Both the position numbers and the translations under genes were made by a program. 64,000 bases of DNA from Oopsacas minuta (taxonomy: Eukaryota; Porifera; Hexactinellida; Lyssacinosida; Leucopsacidae): the NCBI GenBank assembly GCA_024704765.1, contig JAKMXF010000088.1, positions 434,001 to 498,000 of the forward strand, in the 5' to 3' direction. Position 1 is the stretch's first letter. Every line of letters begins with the position of its first letter. The notes under the pieces were generated by a model. The model worked only from the letters and a program-made list of their open reading frames with translations, made no database searches and had not been told where the DNA came from. This document shows, in pieces, positions 35,301 through 47,624 of this stretch.

Positions 35301-38300
35301 AGTTACCCCAGCTTGAAATTTCCAATCGGATTGAACAATTTTACCAGAGTTATAAAAGAATTTCAATTTGTCCCACTTGTGCCACTTTTTCAAAAAGTGG
35401 CACAGGTGGCAGGAAAAAGCGCCACTACAAGGAAATCAACTAGGGTTAGGAGGAATAAGTCGAAGTAATATTTTCGAATGATATGACTATGCTAACCCTA
35501 GAATTCCAAAATAACCTCTTGGTAGCGGCCACTTGTGCCACCTTGGGCAAAAGGTGGCACAAATGGCACAAAATTGAAATTCATCTATAACTCTGGTAAA
35601 AATTGTTCAATCCGATTGGAAATTTCAATCTGGGGTAACTCGCCTACGTAGAATTCAAATATCAAGTCAGAAATTATAGATTCTTAATAGGTTTTGAATT
35701 ACCACATATTTTGATTATCAATAATTATCTAATAATTATTAATAATTAACACCTTCAAAAAGTGTCAATCTAAAATATTTTTTTGAAATTCTTGAAAACA
35801 TATGTTATTCTATACAAATTACTAGATAGCAGCTACGAATATAGACTACACAATATATAGGAGCGGGAAAGAGTATACAATTTATGACAATATATTTGTG
35901 TGGTCGAATACTTTTGTCCCCTGACTGTATATACGAATATTTATCTGCAAATTCGTATTAACTGTGTTCGTGTTCACGAGGTTCCACTTTAACATTAGTT
36001 ATATGTGAATGAATACTCTACCAAGCTCTCTAATACATAATATTCCATATGAAATCAATCCATACAATTTACATGTAAGATTATTGTCAATCCTCATTAT
36101 CCCTATCAATATACATACTGTATTATTCCAGTTTATATTCTAATACAGTCGACTCCGGTTAATCGGACCATTTTCTCCTGAACGGAATCTAATCTAATCC
36201 AGGATTAATATTTAACATTTTTCGGTTAATCAGACACTCCGGATAATCGGACCACTTTACTCTGGACAAAAATGGTCCGATTAACCGGAGTCGACTGTAT
36301 TACTATTTATATATTGTATTTATCTAATTTGAGTGCTAAGATTTATTCAATTCAACACCTTAGGCATTATAAAAGTTAATTTGAATGCCACATGAATTAG
36401 ATTTCTTTTGTTTTATATAACAGCTGGCTTAAGTGTTAGAAAATGAACTATTCATAGAACTTTAATGTTAATTACCAATACCTTAATTTTACGTATAGTC
36501 AACTCCCGTTATGTCGAACACGGATATATCCAAGTACCCGCTTATATCTAACTCTGAAATTGTACAATATGGTCCCAAATGATTATCACGGTCCCTTGAG
36601 CTTCAGTATAACGGGAGTTTACTGTAATTCAATTGCAGTAGAATCCGACTCGTGTGTCAGTTTTAAGCGGAATTGACTGCACATAATCCTTACACAAAAT
36701 ATTATATATCCTTTACTTTAGTTTTCTATCTGGTGCTTATAAATCTACTCCAACATCCTCATCTAACTTCAGTCTAGTCTCTAATATGAGTTCAGATTCC
36801 AGTAGTAATACAGGTGGATCTACACCAATGTTAGATACAAGCAAGGCATTATTAACACCGAATTATCCCAGGAAATCTAGCCTTCCATCAATCGTAAATG
36901 ATGAACTAAAAACGAATTCGTTGAATAGAAATAAGAGCTATTCAAAATCAAAAAGTGCTCAAATTCGTAAGAACAGTTTCGGAGCGTTTATACGTTTTAA
37001 AGGAAAAAAGAAGGAAATTGACGACGATTTTGATGTGCCAAATCCGATCAGAAAATTCTCGACTATGCCGCCCGCACCAATTGAAGAATACGAACATCCG
37101 AGTTTGTTTATTCCAATTCATATTTGTATCAATAAATCTGCACAGAAGAAGGATGTTGTTACCAATTTGCCTTTAACACATGATTTGACAGTTGATAGAG
37201 CTCTCTCAAAGTTGTTATCAATGGAGGGAGTTAATAAGAATGATCATAGGCTGTACGGCTTATATCAAGTACCTACTTCCAAATCCGATACACTTTCTAG
37301 ACCTGAGAGACCAAGATCTCTAGCATGGGCTGATGATCAGGCTAAACGATTGGACGGGAGGGAACGATTAATCGCGCTACACACCCTGAGTAAATCTAGT
37401 CCTGCTATTGAGAGAAGATTTGAGTTGAAGAAGAATTCTAGTGTTGAACCGACTGCTAATCAGGGAGTGAGTTGCTGTACTATTAGTAGTAATTGTAACG
37501 TTTATTTTTTAAGGGCAACAAGCATGAACTTTATTAATCTAGGAACAAGTTCTGTTTGCGAGCCGCGTAGCACGTGCAAGCTATACGTACTTGTTAACAC
37601 ACATTCCTAAACACGTTAACACCTTAATATTCATAGCAACCAAATCTATTAAAGTATGCAATAATTTGATTATGAACCTGCCATATATTTTCATTTCTTC
37701 CATAAATAATTAGTAAAGATTAGTTCGTAAAATACTTCCTTTAATAAGAACTATAGCTATACTACAAATCTCTCTTGTCACAGTATTGTACCAATAGCAG
37801 CAGAGTTGATTTAGCGAAAATCCATAACTCTAATTGCATTCCTCAAATGTACCCGTTTACTTAATGGTGTCGAATTATTATTTGGTTATACAACTTATGG
37901 AATGCCATAATTCTGCTAATTGAGGTTAGAATTGAGTATTAATTATTGTGGTTGTTTTGTGTTTATATTACAGGGTTGTTAGAAGTTAATTATCATATTT
38001 TAGGGTGAAACAAATTAGCGAATTTGTGACGATTATCCAGATATACAGTAAAACTAGGATAAGACGAATTAACGTCTTCTCTGAATATGGGTTTATTAAG
38101 ATGAATGGGAAGTGAATTTTTACGGAAAGTATGTCTTTTCCAAGTTCTAGTGCAGCTATATTTCTAAAATATGATGATTGAAAGCTGAATTTTATCAGAT
38201 TTTGAGAATTGTTTCTTTAGAAAACGTTCAATCTTACATACAGAGCAGTTAACTTTGGAGAAGACTTCTATAATGACGTCAACAATGAGAGTCCAGTTGA

Positions 38301-41300
38301 GAACGAATGTATCCTGGATCCACCTAATGTACTCTCTACGGACTCTACAGTATCACCGACACAATCTACCGACACAATTACGACAGAAATTGAAAAACCT
38401 GATATTTCTGAATACGCTAGCGAGACTTCTCTGGCTAGTAAAGAGATACGAGAGGAGGAGCTTAACAATATGCTGGATCTACATAGGACTCCGAATACAC
38501 ATCCATACTTATTGAATCTTAGATCTTATCCTATATTGACAACTCTACTCATTCATTTGAATGATTCAGTTGTTTATATTGGGAGTGATTATCAAGAGGT
38601 GAGATTGTTTATTTGTTATAGCTAATTCCACGGGGACTATACGTATACTTAACTTCCGTTATATCTAACATGGATATATAGAAATGCTAGCTTATATTGA
38701 AGTCTTAAATTGTACAAATATGGTCCCAAACCTTTAAAGTAACATATATTTTTCATCGGGTTATATCGAAGCAATTATCGCGGTCCCTTGAGCTTGGATA
38801 TAACGTAAGTTGATTGTATTTGAATTGAATATATATTTTTAGATAATCTTAGTTCGATTTGAGTGATATTTATTCATAAGCTTTGTGATCTTTTCCCTAT
38901 AATGAATCAGTATTATTGGGTCATTATCTGCGACCCATTAAGACCATTAAGACGGAGCAATCAACAAATTAACATAGTTATGTTACTGACCAAGTGACCC
39001 GATAACCTGTGTCTCAATTATATATAATCATATGTCCATAATTGATTATATATAAACAGATCTCAACAAGAAACCGTATCTAATGTGTAATCCAATATTG
39101 TTGTCTTAAATATTATTCACTCCCTTTCATTGAATGTAATTCCTTTCTAGCTAGCTTCTTGAATTCTTTTGTAATTTTAGCAGTTTGTAATTAATAATGT
39201 TCAACGCACTTTTGCTTTGAGATCATGATCCACGCGTTCGCTTATCTCTCCTATCGAATTTGTGTTTAATTGTTACAATGCATACGGGCGTAATTATTGA
39301 ATGCTTAGCTATATGATAAATGTAACAGGTTACTTTGATATTAAATATGGAAATTAAGTGTTTGATAATTTGCAAATATACACAATAATTGTATTATTGC
39401 AGAAAGAATTTACTGATTACTTAGATAGAATTCTTTAAAGATATTCTATATTTGTCTTAAATATTACTACAGTGGAATTGTCATCATAAGGGTTGTCCTA
39501 GCGGCCTGGAATTAGACTTCTCTCTCCCTTGGTGCCCCCCCCGAAATATGGAATCTTGACACGTCTAATTTTGACCTTCACCTCTCGTTATAACTAATTC
39601 TGTTAAAATTAACTTTATCAATTTTGGGAATACATAGATATCGAATTAAAATCGCATTACTCTTATATCACAGCTCAAGAATGACAAATGCTTCTATGAA
39701 AGTGAAGTTCTACAAAACCGATAAAATATATGTTACTTTGACGGTTTGAGACCATATTTGTACTATTTAAGACCTCGATACTAGCGAGTATTTAGATATA
39801 ACCGTGTTCGATAAAAGAGGAGTTGGCTATAAAAACATGGAAAATTTGTTAATACAAATTATGAATACGTATATTAACATCATTTTGTTATGTTAGGGCC
39901 GATTGACAGACAGCAGTACATTCGTATCCTTGAAAGGTTCAGACATAAAACCTACTCACTGTCGTATTTCCTTCTCTCCCCCTCCCCCTAACATTCCTCA
40001 GCTCATTATGCATATTGAACCTATAGCAGATGCTATTGTGTTGGTTAATAACAAGCCAGTGGCCATTTCAACAAAGGTTCGTTATCTTTAAAATAGAAAT
40101 ATTTGATAATAGTATAAACTCATAAGTACGAACACCAATGGACCGTCAAAAATGTTCTCCTTACCCGAAAGTTTGCTAATTGAAAACATATTATACTTAC
40201 GTCACAATATACTCTAACTGCTTATAGGTTAATCCGGGTGATCTAATACAACTGGGAGACAATTTCCTATTCATGTACAGAAATCCAGCTTTTGAGCATC
40301 ACTACCCATCCTATCGTCTGAATTGGACAGCTCATATTAATGACACAGTACCACAGAGTGACGTCACTCAGTTACACTCAACTCCTAAACTAATCATGGG
40401 AGAATCTATAATAGAAAAATTCTGTATAGATTCAATCTCTGAGACAGATATTCAAAATATGCGATCTGTTTCTATGTATTCTGATGACGGATTTTATTCA
40501 GTGGGAACTCTTAGTCCGAATGAAAAGAAGACAATGCTGTTCAGTTTACCAAATTTTGATTATTTGATCGATGCTGTAACGAGGAAGTTTGAGATCTATT
40601 CTGAAAAGGGGAAATTGATACCTGCATGTATGTTAGCTCAGGGATTTGATTATTCACAGAAGAAGGAGCATTCTCTTGCTGTTAACTTCTTTCATAGCGC
40701 TTCATCGGCTCTTACTAATGCTATAAAGGTAATTTATGATTCTGGAGCTTGTTTGGGTTTCAATTTCATATTCAAAGGATAATTTTGAAAAACCAGTGAA
40801 ATCTGTAAAACCGTTTCAAACATTTATTTCCGTTTTTATAATTTATACTTTTTCTAGACTTCAGTTTCTAAACTTTCTCATATTCAAGCTGATTACATCT
40901 TGTAAGTTCATTTAAATTTCATAACATTTGATAATATAATTGACTCCTCTTAATTGGACGCTAGCATTCCTTAGGTTTTGTTCCACTTAAGCAGATTTTA
41001 ATTCCCCCATAGCGACGGGCTCTTACACACAGAATCATATCTTTCCCTCAATTTTAATATTTTACATTCTTCGGGACATGAACGTATCGTTCTCTTAGCT
41101 TTTATATATTGTCTATTCTCATGTATGAATAAATTGTAGACATGCAAATCAAACTGGTTAGACTAGATTAATTCCCACATTTCTATTAAATTCATTATCA
41201 TCATCCAGTGCAACTATCCTGACTAAACAAAATGCCAGCTTACCATGGTATAATTGCAAACAGCTGTTTGAGTACAAAAGTAATTATAGTGGGATTCTCT

Positions 41301-44300
41301 CTGGGATATGTTGTAGATATTCTGGCTTTTACTTTTGATCATCGTTTGAAATAATATCCCAAGGACGTAGAAATATATTTTCTACGTCTGGATCTGCCCC
41401 TGATTGGGAGGCAAAGTCAGTTGCTTTTTTAGGAATTATTAATAAAGTAATTCGAGACATAAATATTTGCAAGTTGGTCTTACATATTCTAATCTGAGTA
41501 GATATAAGCTTGTATATACTTATTTAGGAAAGTAAGACTTTCTAGTTACTCGACACACCCATTTTACTGAATATTTGTTAATCTGAGGCTAATTTGTATC
41601 AACCAAAGCATTCCTATATAGCACTTTGGTTACTAGGTTATGTAATACATTATCTCATTATACTATCACTCCCATTGTCTTGGAGATTGTAGGTTCAGCG
41701 ATTTCACTTTTTGATTTGACTATCCTGATATATGTAAGATAATTTGAACTTTTGTCTCGTAGACTTTTGATAATTTGTTTTGTTGAGCTTATTTCACATT
41801 TTTCTTTAAAGGTGAAATAATTTAGTTTCCTTAATCTGTGGGCTTCACATTGAGCGACTGTGATTGTATTTAATCCAGTTCGCTGGTTGTATCACCAAAT
41901 GGCTGACAACATTACACATACTCCGACAGGAGGAGGTCTAGATCTATACCCTCAAACCTGCCTTATATTGTCACAATATCATACTTGATGAATTTGTTTG
42001 TTCATGATATTTTATTGATATTTCTATTAGTCCATCACAAGCTCTCAATGTTTATGAATCCATCTCCAAAGAATTTGAATCTGCTCTACTTTGGCTGAAT
42101 AATGGTTTAGAATTTGTAACTTATCCAAACGTGTATTTTTCTAACCAACCATCTGAGGAAGAAGGAATGTGTGAAGAGATGAAACAAGACGTATCATCAC
42201 TACAGAAAGTTATTGATAATGGAGTTAATGAAACCATGGATTTTTTCCTTAAGGTAAATAGCTGATCCATATTTCTATAATAATTAGCACTACAGACAAC
42301 TCCCGTACATCGAACTCCACTTAATAATACTACAAATAGACAATAGAATTTAGATACTTTCCTTGATTAGTAAAGACCATGGATTAGTGAGTTGTGGGAG
42401 ACGTAGCCTTTAGGAGGAGAATGGAATCATCTAGGAGACATTCATTGTGAATAGTAAATGTTATCTCTGAATAGAGTCGATAAAGGACGGTTTTGGCCCA
42501 TATTAATACAATTTCAGACTTCGATATAACTGGAGTTGGCTGTACTACAGCTCTCTTATTCAACTTATACATTTATGAAATCTGTCTCTCTTAGCTTCTC
42601 CGTGCTCCATTAGCTGGCCTAATCGATGAGAACCACGTCCAATTAAGTTTGAGTCCTTCTAGCACATGTACTGAGACTAGCGGGTATATGTCTAGCTCTG
42701 CTTCAAATATTTCTAGATCTTCTCCAACACATAAACAACACTCTACACATAATCCTAATATTGATATTGTTAATGGTAAGTTCACCTGTTTATAGCAACC
42801 CTACATGCAATAAATCATAGCATTCTATATACGAATCTATTCACCAACTCCCTAACGTGCTTCTGTGACGTAGAAAAATAAGTTGTGCCCAAGTTTTTAT
42901 AGTTATTTCGTTGGCTACACCCCCAGCGAGGGAGGCGATTATTGAAGAGGAAAACGTTATTCGAGGGATTTACAAATCGAAGAAATAATATTTGTAGCTA
43001 GATTTCTCAGTCAGAAATTACTAGAATTTTAGGAAATTGGTATTCAGTATAACCTCCATAAACGGGGCTGTGCACCCGTGGAACTTCTCGAAACGGAGCG
43101 AAAAATAAATGGAACGAATTTTTAGTCCCATACAAATGACTTTTATTAACGGGGAATTTGGAAAACCAGGAAAACGGGGTAGCATTTCCCAAAGTTCCTG
43201 AAACCCCTTTTTTGGAGATCACACTGTATTACTATTTTCTTGCTATCTTGCAAGTTGCAACAAAAGATGCTTAATCCTTTCATAATTTTAATATTTAGAT
43301 TTACTTCAAGTATTCTATAAGACCCTACATGATACATACACATCTACAGAGCTAATCCCTGAGATATTCACTAACCTATTCGCACGAATAAAGAAGTATT
43401 TATCTAGCTTTATATTCGAGTACGGAGAGGAATTAGGCCTATACAGTCATACACGAGGTGTTCAAATGAAGAATTGTGTAGCAGAAATTGAGCAGTGGGC
43501 AATCCGTACTGGATTGATGCAAGAGTATGATACTCCTGCTTCTTCTTTAGATAGTATTCTTAGATTATTGTCTACTGGCTGTGATGAACTTGTCAAGGTT
43601 TGTTTGTTTGTCTATTTCAGCGTTTCCCAACTCGTGCACCCCTTATACGTTTATTGTTTGTTTGTTTGTAGATGGAATGGAACAGATTAAGAAAGAACTA
43701 TCCTCTTCTCTCTCCACCACAATTACATCACATATTATTACATTACAATCTACCTGGCATTCCAGGCTTGTCAGGGTTACCAGGATCTACGTCATATGAT
43801 CTTATGCCTCCTATATCTCTTGTTATAACACCAGAGCATTGGAGACCTTCAATCACTGAGGCAGACTCAGCATTTAATAATTGTAAGAATCTTATACGTA
43901 ATATACAGTCAACTCCCGTTACATCAAAGCCCAAGGGGTGGCGAAAATTATTCGATAAAACCGATAAAATTATGCTATTTGACGGTTAGGGACCATATTT
44001 GGATATTGTAATTTTATACTTTTCTATTCTATTAGCTCAAATAAAGGAACGAGGCTATCTCCCTCCCCCTTTCATATTCCCTTCACAGCCTTACATACTC
44101 ATGCCTGATAAAGTATCTTCTGACATTCCATTTGAACAATACGTTGACAAGTTGTATGCTAGCTTGAAGGATAAGCCTCCAACCAGTCCGGAGTCTTACG
44201 ATTCATCTAGCAATACTGTATCACCGATGCAGGACTTGGATAATGATTCTTCTCAAGATGAGTTTGTTACTGAGAGACGATTTAGCTCTTTTGATAATAG

Positions 44301-47300
44301 TAAGTTGGAAATAATTGTAGATAAGGCCCCTGTTAATGAAAAACTTGTTTCAGTTCCATGTGATGTCCATCTAAGCATGCAAGCGAGCTGCATTTCATAT
44401 CTCACTATTTTACGACGTTATCATAATACAAAGCCAATTCATCGAAAAATTCAATGACTCAACTTCTAAATATGTGTAATTAAGCGTGTTAGAGGAGATC
44501 TGTGAAGATATAATCACTACTATTCACCCGTTAGTTAGTAAATATTTTGTTGTTGAGTTTCACTGATAAAATGGTGAATTGATCACAATATTCATACGAC
44601 AGGTAAACTTGATGCGGGCGGAGGAGTTGAAACAAGTTCCCAAATAACAGTGACTAAAAGTGAATATATTTAACAGGATTTGACCCAATTCTGTTAATTT
44701 CCAGTATCCAGTAGTAACAGAATTGACATAGTTTTGATAATTTTTCATTTTTAGTTATTGGATGTTCAGATTTTGAATCAAGTCTATCAAATATGATGTG
44801 TCGTCGTAATTCAGTTGATTTTCTTCTCTCTTCTGGTGATAATGATTTCTTAACTGACTTTGAAAATGAAAGATTTTGTTTTACCCCTGAACACACTCTA
44901 AACGGTATTTTCAGCTCCACTTTACTTGACAGACCGAAATCTCTTGACTGTTTACACAGACATACGAAGAGTGATACTATTAATTATGACAACGTATTCG
45001 GGGTTAGTTTAGTGTGTTATTAGCTATGTTTTATTAATATATTATTACTCTATTTGTTAAGTGGAAATTATATGAAAATATTATTTTGTATGTAATTGGA
45101 ATTATTAAAATTGCACAAGCATGTTTCCCAGTTATATTCTTGTAAATTATTCATGTAATTTAGTAGAGTCAACTTCCGTTATATCCAACACGGATATATT
45201 GAAATACCCGCTTATATCAAAGTCTCGATTGTGCAAATATGATCCCAAACCATCAAAGCAACATCCGCCTATTTTCGAAGAATTTATTCCGGTCCCTTGA
45301 GCTTCGGTATAACTGGAGTTACCTGATTCACATGAATAGAATTTACTGATTTATTAGTCATTTACTATCTTCATTGAAGCATTGTGTAATAATCCAATAA
45401 CACTATGTCTAGGACAATATACGTGTGTGTAAACATATTGTTTCAAAACCAGTAACTATTCATTATTACTTGCGCGATCGATATCTAAGAGCTATCCCTG
45501 CCTATTTAAGATGCTTGTTTTGTAGATCATATATTTTTTACATCCTCCAAGCTGTGGCCCTAAACAATGAAATACCCCGTAGACATCAAAGGATGAGTAA
45601 TTCACTTACGAAGTTCATCCGTGTATTTTATACAATTCATTGTTATAGCTAAAACTAAAACACATCTATACTGCAGATGGCACTTCAAAAGATTTGATAT
45701 TTATATTTTGCAATTTCTTCTTATTGTAAAAGATTCTACACATCTGGACCAATATGATAATCCGTAAAATTAGGACTTCTTAGACCCATTGGTGGTCCAC
45801 TGGGGAGAGTAGGGGGTCCACAGAATGTTGTAAAATTGGTATAGAGGGTCCACTGGTGAAAATGGTTGGCGAAATCAAATTTGAAATTTGATATTATTCC
45901 TTAAAGATAAAAGAATGATACAAATATTCTTTTAGATTTCAGATATTCCAGTTTCAAGATATGAAGTAGGATTCACACAGAGTCCATCTACACCTCACAA
46001 ATCTTCAAGTTTAGAACATCATCAACTAAAAATATCTCACTCACCCCCTGTAAATGTGAAAAATAAAGAATCAGACCTATTGGATTTATTAGGCAGCCCA
46101 GATGTGTCTAGTGAGTCTGAGGGAGGAGATGTAACACCTAAGACTAAACGAAAACCGTTTGTAACTACTTTAAGTTTTGAAATAAAACCTTTCCTTACTC
46201 CACCGCTTCTATCTCATACAGTTAATTTGACAGATGAAGATTCCTCAAAGGTGTGAAATTATTATTCATATATAATACAATAATGTTTATTAAATCAGAT
46301 TAAAATATATTTGTCAAACTTTTTCTTGTCGTGGAGGTATTAGTCAATTATACATTGTAACCTCCACAAACGGGACCTCTGGAAACGGAGTGAAAAATAA
46401 ATAGAGCGAAGAATTCCTAGTCCCACAAAAATGAACCTCCACATTCCACTTTGTGGAGGGTACTCTGTATTCCACTGGCATAGCAATTGTAAACCAATAA
46501 TCTTAGCGAAAATCTTCTTTGGGAAAATGAGATTTTGGTGCAAAATTTGTTATGCCAATGACATTGACTTAAAGCGAATATGTTTGTACAGTAAATTTTC
46601 TTACTAACTGTCTCAGGCCTAGAAATTGGCCAGAACTGTCCTCTATAAAGTGGCCGTTATATAATTTCCATTGTATTAACGATTGTATATTTAGTCAGAT
46701 GATGAGACTCCTATCAATTCGAGATATCCACATATAGGATCTACACCAGTATCGAGAATAAGAGAGATTAATATAATTAAGGATATTGATAAACCTATTG
46801 GATTAGAATTGGTTAGAGGAGATAAGACTGAAGAGAATATTCCTGGAATATATATCAAATCTATTGCTAGAGATAGTTCTGCTAGCGGAGTAAGTTGTTT
46901 GTTTGTTTGTTTGTATATTTGTTTGTTTACTGGAACTTAATACACTTTAGAACTCACAACTAACGATAGGCTCAAAAATACTCTCAATTAATCACACACC
47001 ACTAAATCCAACTGATCTCAACAAGTAAGTATATTCTCTCTTAGCACAAAAGTTTACAATCAACTCCCCGTTATATCTAACATGGATATATAGAAATACC
47101 CGCTTATATTGAAGTCTAAAATTGTACAAATATGGTCCCAAACCGCCAAAGTAACATATATATTTCATCGGGATATAGAAGCAATTATCGCGATCCCTTA
47201 AGCTTCGATATAACGGAAGTTGACTGTATTATCCAAATATTTTAATTCCTTTATTTTAGTGCTAAAGAACTTATATCTTCTTCAGAAGAAAATATCCTTT

Positions 47301-47338
47301 TCAGAGTTTTACCCTGTGACAGACATTTCATAAACTAA
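29370..47338 (+). CDS. RADIL: RADIL/afadin-like protein (RA-RA-FHA-DIL-PDZ)
   Basis: Eighteen exons (29370-29504, 29704-29875, 34648-34804, 36722-37466, 38221-38598, 39897-40076, 40228-40728, 40858-40901, 42031-42253, 42595-42775, 43299-43597, 43672-43882, 44036-44299, 44755-45002, 45936-46250, 46695-46889, 46951-47024, 47260-47338) encode about 1,466 residues. RADIL, RASIP1 and afadin bind Rap GTPases at adhesions. Domains: two ubiquitin-like RA domains (about 45-150 and 280-395), FHA (about 495-620, with SDIKPTHCRI and NPGDLIQLGDNFLFMYR), DIL (about 690-1050, with MKNCVAEIEQWAIRTG) and a terminal PDZ (1374-1462, carboxylate loop PIGLEL). Ending right after PDZ resembles RADIL; two RA domains resemble afadin. 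Linkers are serine-rich. Confidence 0.9.
29535..29638. repeat. Family-B MITE, right end lost
   Basis: 104 bases in the 199-base first intron of the RADIL-like gene. Confidence 0.65.
29928..30106. repeat. Family-A MITE, reversed
   Basis: CAGTTAACCCCCCATTATATC through GCTTCAATATAACTGGGGTT; RADIL-like intron 2. Confidence 0.7.
30369..30456 (+). CDS. Candidate alternative first exon of the RADIL-like gene
   Basis: An ATG opens 29 codons (MSVKITEYPKFRRILYTIHE...) ending in a GT donor with one base left over. That is the phase of the normal exon 2, so it would splice in frame to 34648. It cannot be an internal cassette, because reading in from exon 2 meets a stop. An isoform from this start would lack the first half of RA1. 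No promoter or transcript is known. Confidence 0.35.
31587..31747. repeat. MITE, family H
   Basis: Ends CAGTATTACCTCTCTGTAGTG and CTAGTGGAGGTTTCACTG, with repeated GTTCACTA blocks inside. Single copy here. Confidence 0.55.
33317..33332. repeat. TA microsatellite
   Basis: A short alternating TA run in the long RADIL-like intron. Confidence 0.7.
33742..34021. repeat. Family-A MITE with internal insertion
   Basis: Recognisable family-A ends flank about 100 unrelated bases (about 33790-33895). The right half reads GGCCCCAAACCGTTGAA to GGGAGTTGACTATA. Confidence 0.65.
35014..35927. mobile_element. Tc1/mariner-like foldback element (914 bp)
   Basis: Ends CAGTCAGGGGACAAAAGTAT and its exact inverse sit between TA dinucleotides, as in Tc1/mariner insertions. 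Two arms of roughly 350 bases are near-perfect inverted copies of each other. The loop carries two further hairpins built on GTGCCACTTTTT / AAAAAGTGGCAC and GTGCCACCTT / AAGGTGGCAC. No transposase frame is present, so it is non-autonomous. The high arm identity suggests recent activity or palindrome correction. Confidence 0.9.
36146..36297. mobile_element. Pogo/Tigger-like MITE, family C
   Basis: Perfect inverted ends of 25 bases start CAGTCGACTCCGGTTAATCG and sit between TA dinucleotides. The 152-base element nearly matches a copy at 62098. Confidence 0.88.
36495..36626. repeat. Family-A MITE, reversed
   Basis: AGTCAACTCCCGTTATGTCG to AACGGGAGTTTACTG, in intron 3 of the RADIL-like gene. Confidence 0.78.
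38045..38155. repeat. MITE, family K
   Basis: CAGTAAAACTAGGATAAGACG at the left. It shares CGTCTT...AATGGGAA-GTGAATTTT with the copy at 57619. The right end is poor. Confidence 0.45.
38645..38819. repeat. Family-A MITE, reversed
   Basis: TTAACTTCCGTTATATC to ATAACGTAAGTTGATTG, in RADIL-like intron 5. Confidence 0.75.
39668..39831. repeat. Family-A MITE, decayed left end
   Basis: It retains TGACGGTTTGAGACCATATT and the AGGAGTTGGCTATA end; second copy in the same intron. Confidence 0.65.
40902..42030 (+). other. RADIL-like intron 8
   Basis: About 1.1 kb of AT-rich intron between a 44-base exon and the next coding exon. I recognised no repeat family, RNA gene or conserved frame in it. Confidence 0.5.
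42293..42544. repeat. Family-A MITE with insertion
   Basis: Ends AGACAACTCCCGTACATCG and GGAGTTGGCTGTA, with unrelated bases in the middle. Confidence 0.55.
43044..43229. repeat. Family-B MITE, long form
   Basis: The most complete family-B copy: CAGTATAACCTCCATAAACG to GGAGATCACACTGTA, in RADIL-like intron 10. Confidence 0.78.
43905..44010. repeat. Family-A MITE, right end lost
   Basis: About 106 bases of a 153-base RADIL-like intron. Confidence 0.7.
44330..44651. repeat. Family-E MITE
   Basis: Closely similar to the copy at 26544 but with about 40 extra bases. It lies wholly inside RADIL-like intron 13. Confidence 0.75.
45165..45325. repeat. Family-A MITE, reversed
   Basis: AGTCAACTTCCGTTATATCC to GCTTCGGTATAACTGGAGTT. 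Confidence 0.75.
45773..45876. repeat. hAT-like MITE, family G
   Basis: GGTGGTCCACTGGGGAGAG and GAGGGTCCACTGGTGAAAAT blocks; ends decayed. Confidence 0.45.
46352..46470. repeat. Family-B MITE
   Basis: CATTGTAACCTCCACAAACG to GTGGAGGGTACTCTG, in RADIL-like intron 15. Confidence 0.75.
47052..47228. repeat. Family-A MITE, reversed
   Basis: 177 bases of the 235-base last intron of the RADIL-like gene; both ends intact. Confidence 0.82.
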
Positions 47339-47482
47339 TCTCGCTCACTTCATAACGCGATCATAATCTCTCAAACCGATAAATGCTGCATTCACATACT
47401 CACCTGTATATTTAGGATCTTCTTATTGTTATAATTACACTCAATTAGTGTATTTTAATTATTTAATTCGCCGTGTTCACAT

Positions 47483-47488
47483 AATAAA
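47483..47488 (+). terminator. AATAAA polyadenylation signal for the RADIL-like gene
   Basis: Canonical hexamer 145 bases after the stop at 47338, just upstream of a family-B element. Confidence 0.45.
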
Positions 47489-47519
47489 CTTAGAATTATA
47501 TTATTAATATTTGTATAGA

Positions 47520-47624
47520 AAACTTCATTGGCATGGGACTAGGAATTCTCCTATATATTTTTCACTCAGTTTCTAGAAGCTCTCCATTTCCACAGGCCTC
47601 GTTTATGGAGGTGACACTGTATTA
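47520..47624. repeat. Family-B MITE, left end lost
   Basis: GGCATGGGACTAGGAATTC to GGAGGTGACACTGTA, followed by a pogo-like fragment (CGAACTCCGGTTAATCGAGCC). Confidence 0.65.

Larger units (their letters stand above)
34805..36721 (+). other. RADIL-like intron 3, packed with transposon-derived repeats
   Basis: This 1.9-kb intron carries three distinct elements in a row: the Tc1-like foldback (35014-35927), a pogo-like element (36146-36297) and a family-A element (36495-36626). No gene is seen. Confidence 0.8.

Noticed and set aside
44300-44457. Open frame running on past the RADIL-like exon ending at 44299
   Set aside because: A good GT donor sits at 44300, the next exon joins in frame, and the continuation is mostly family-E MITE.
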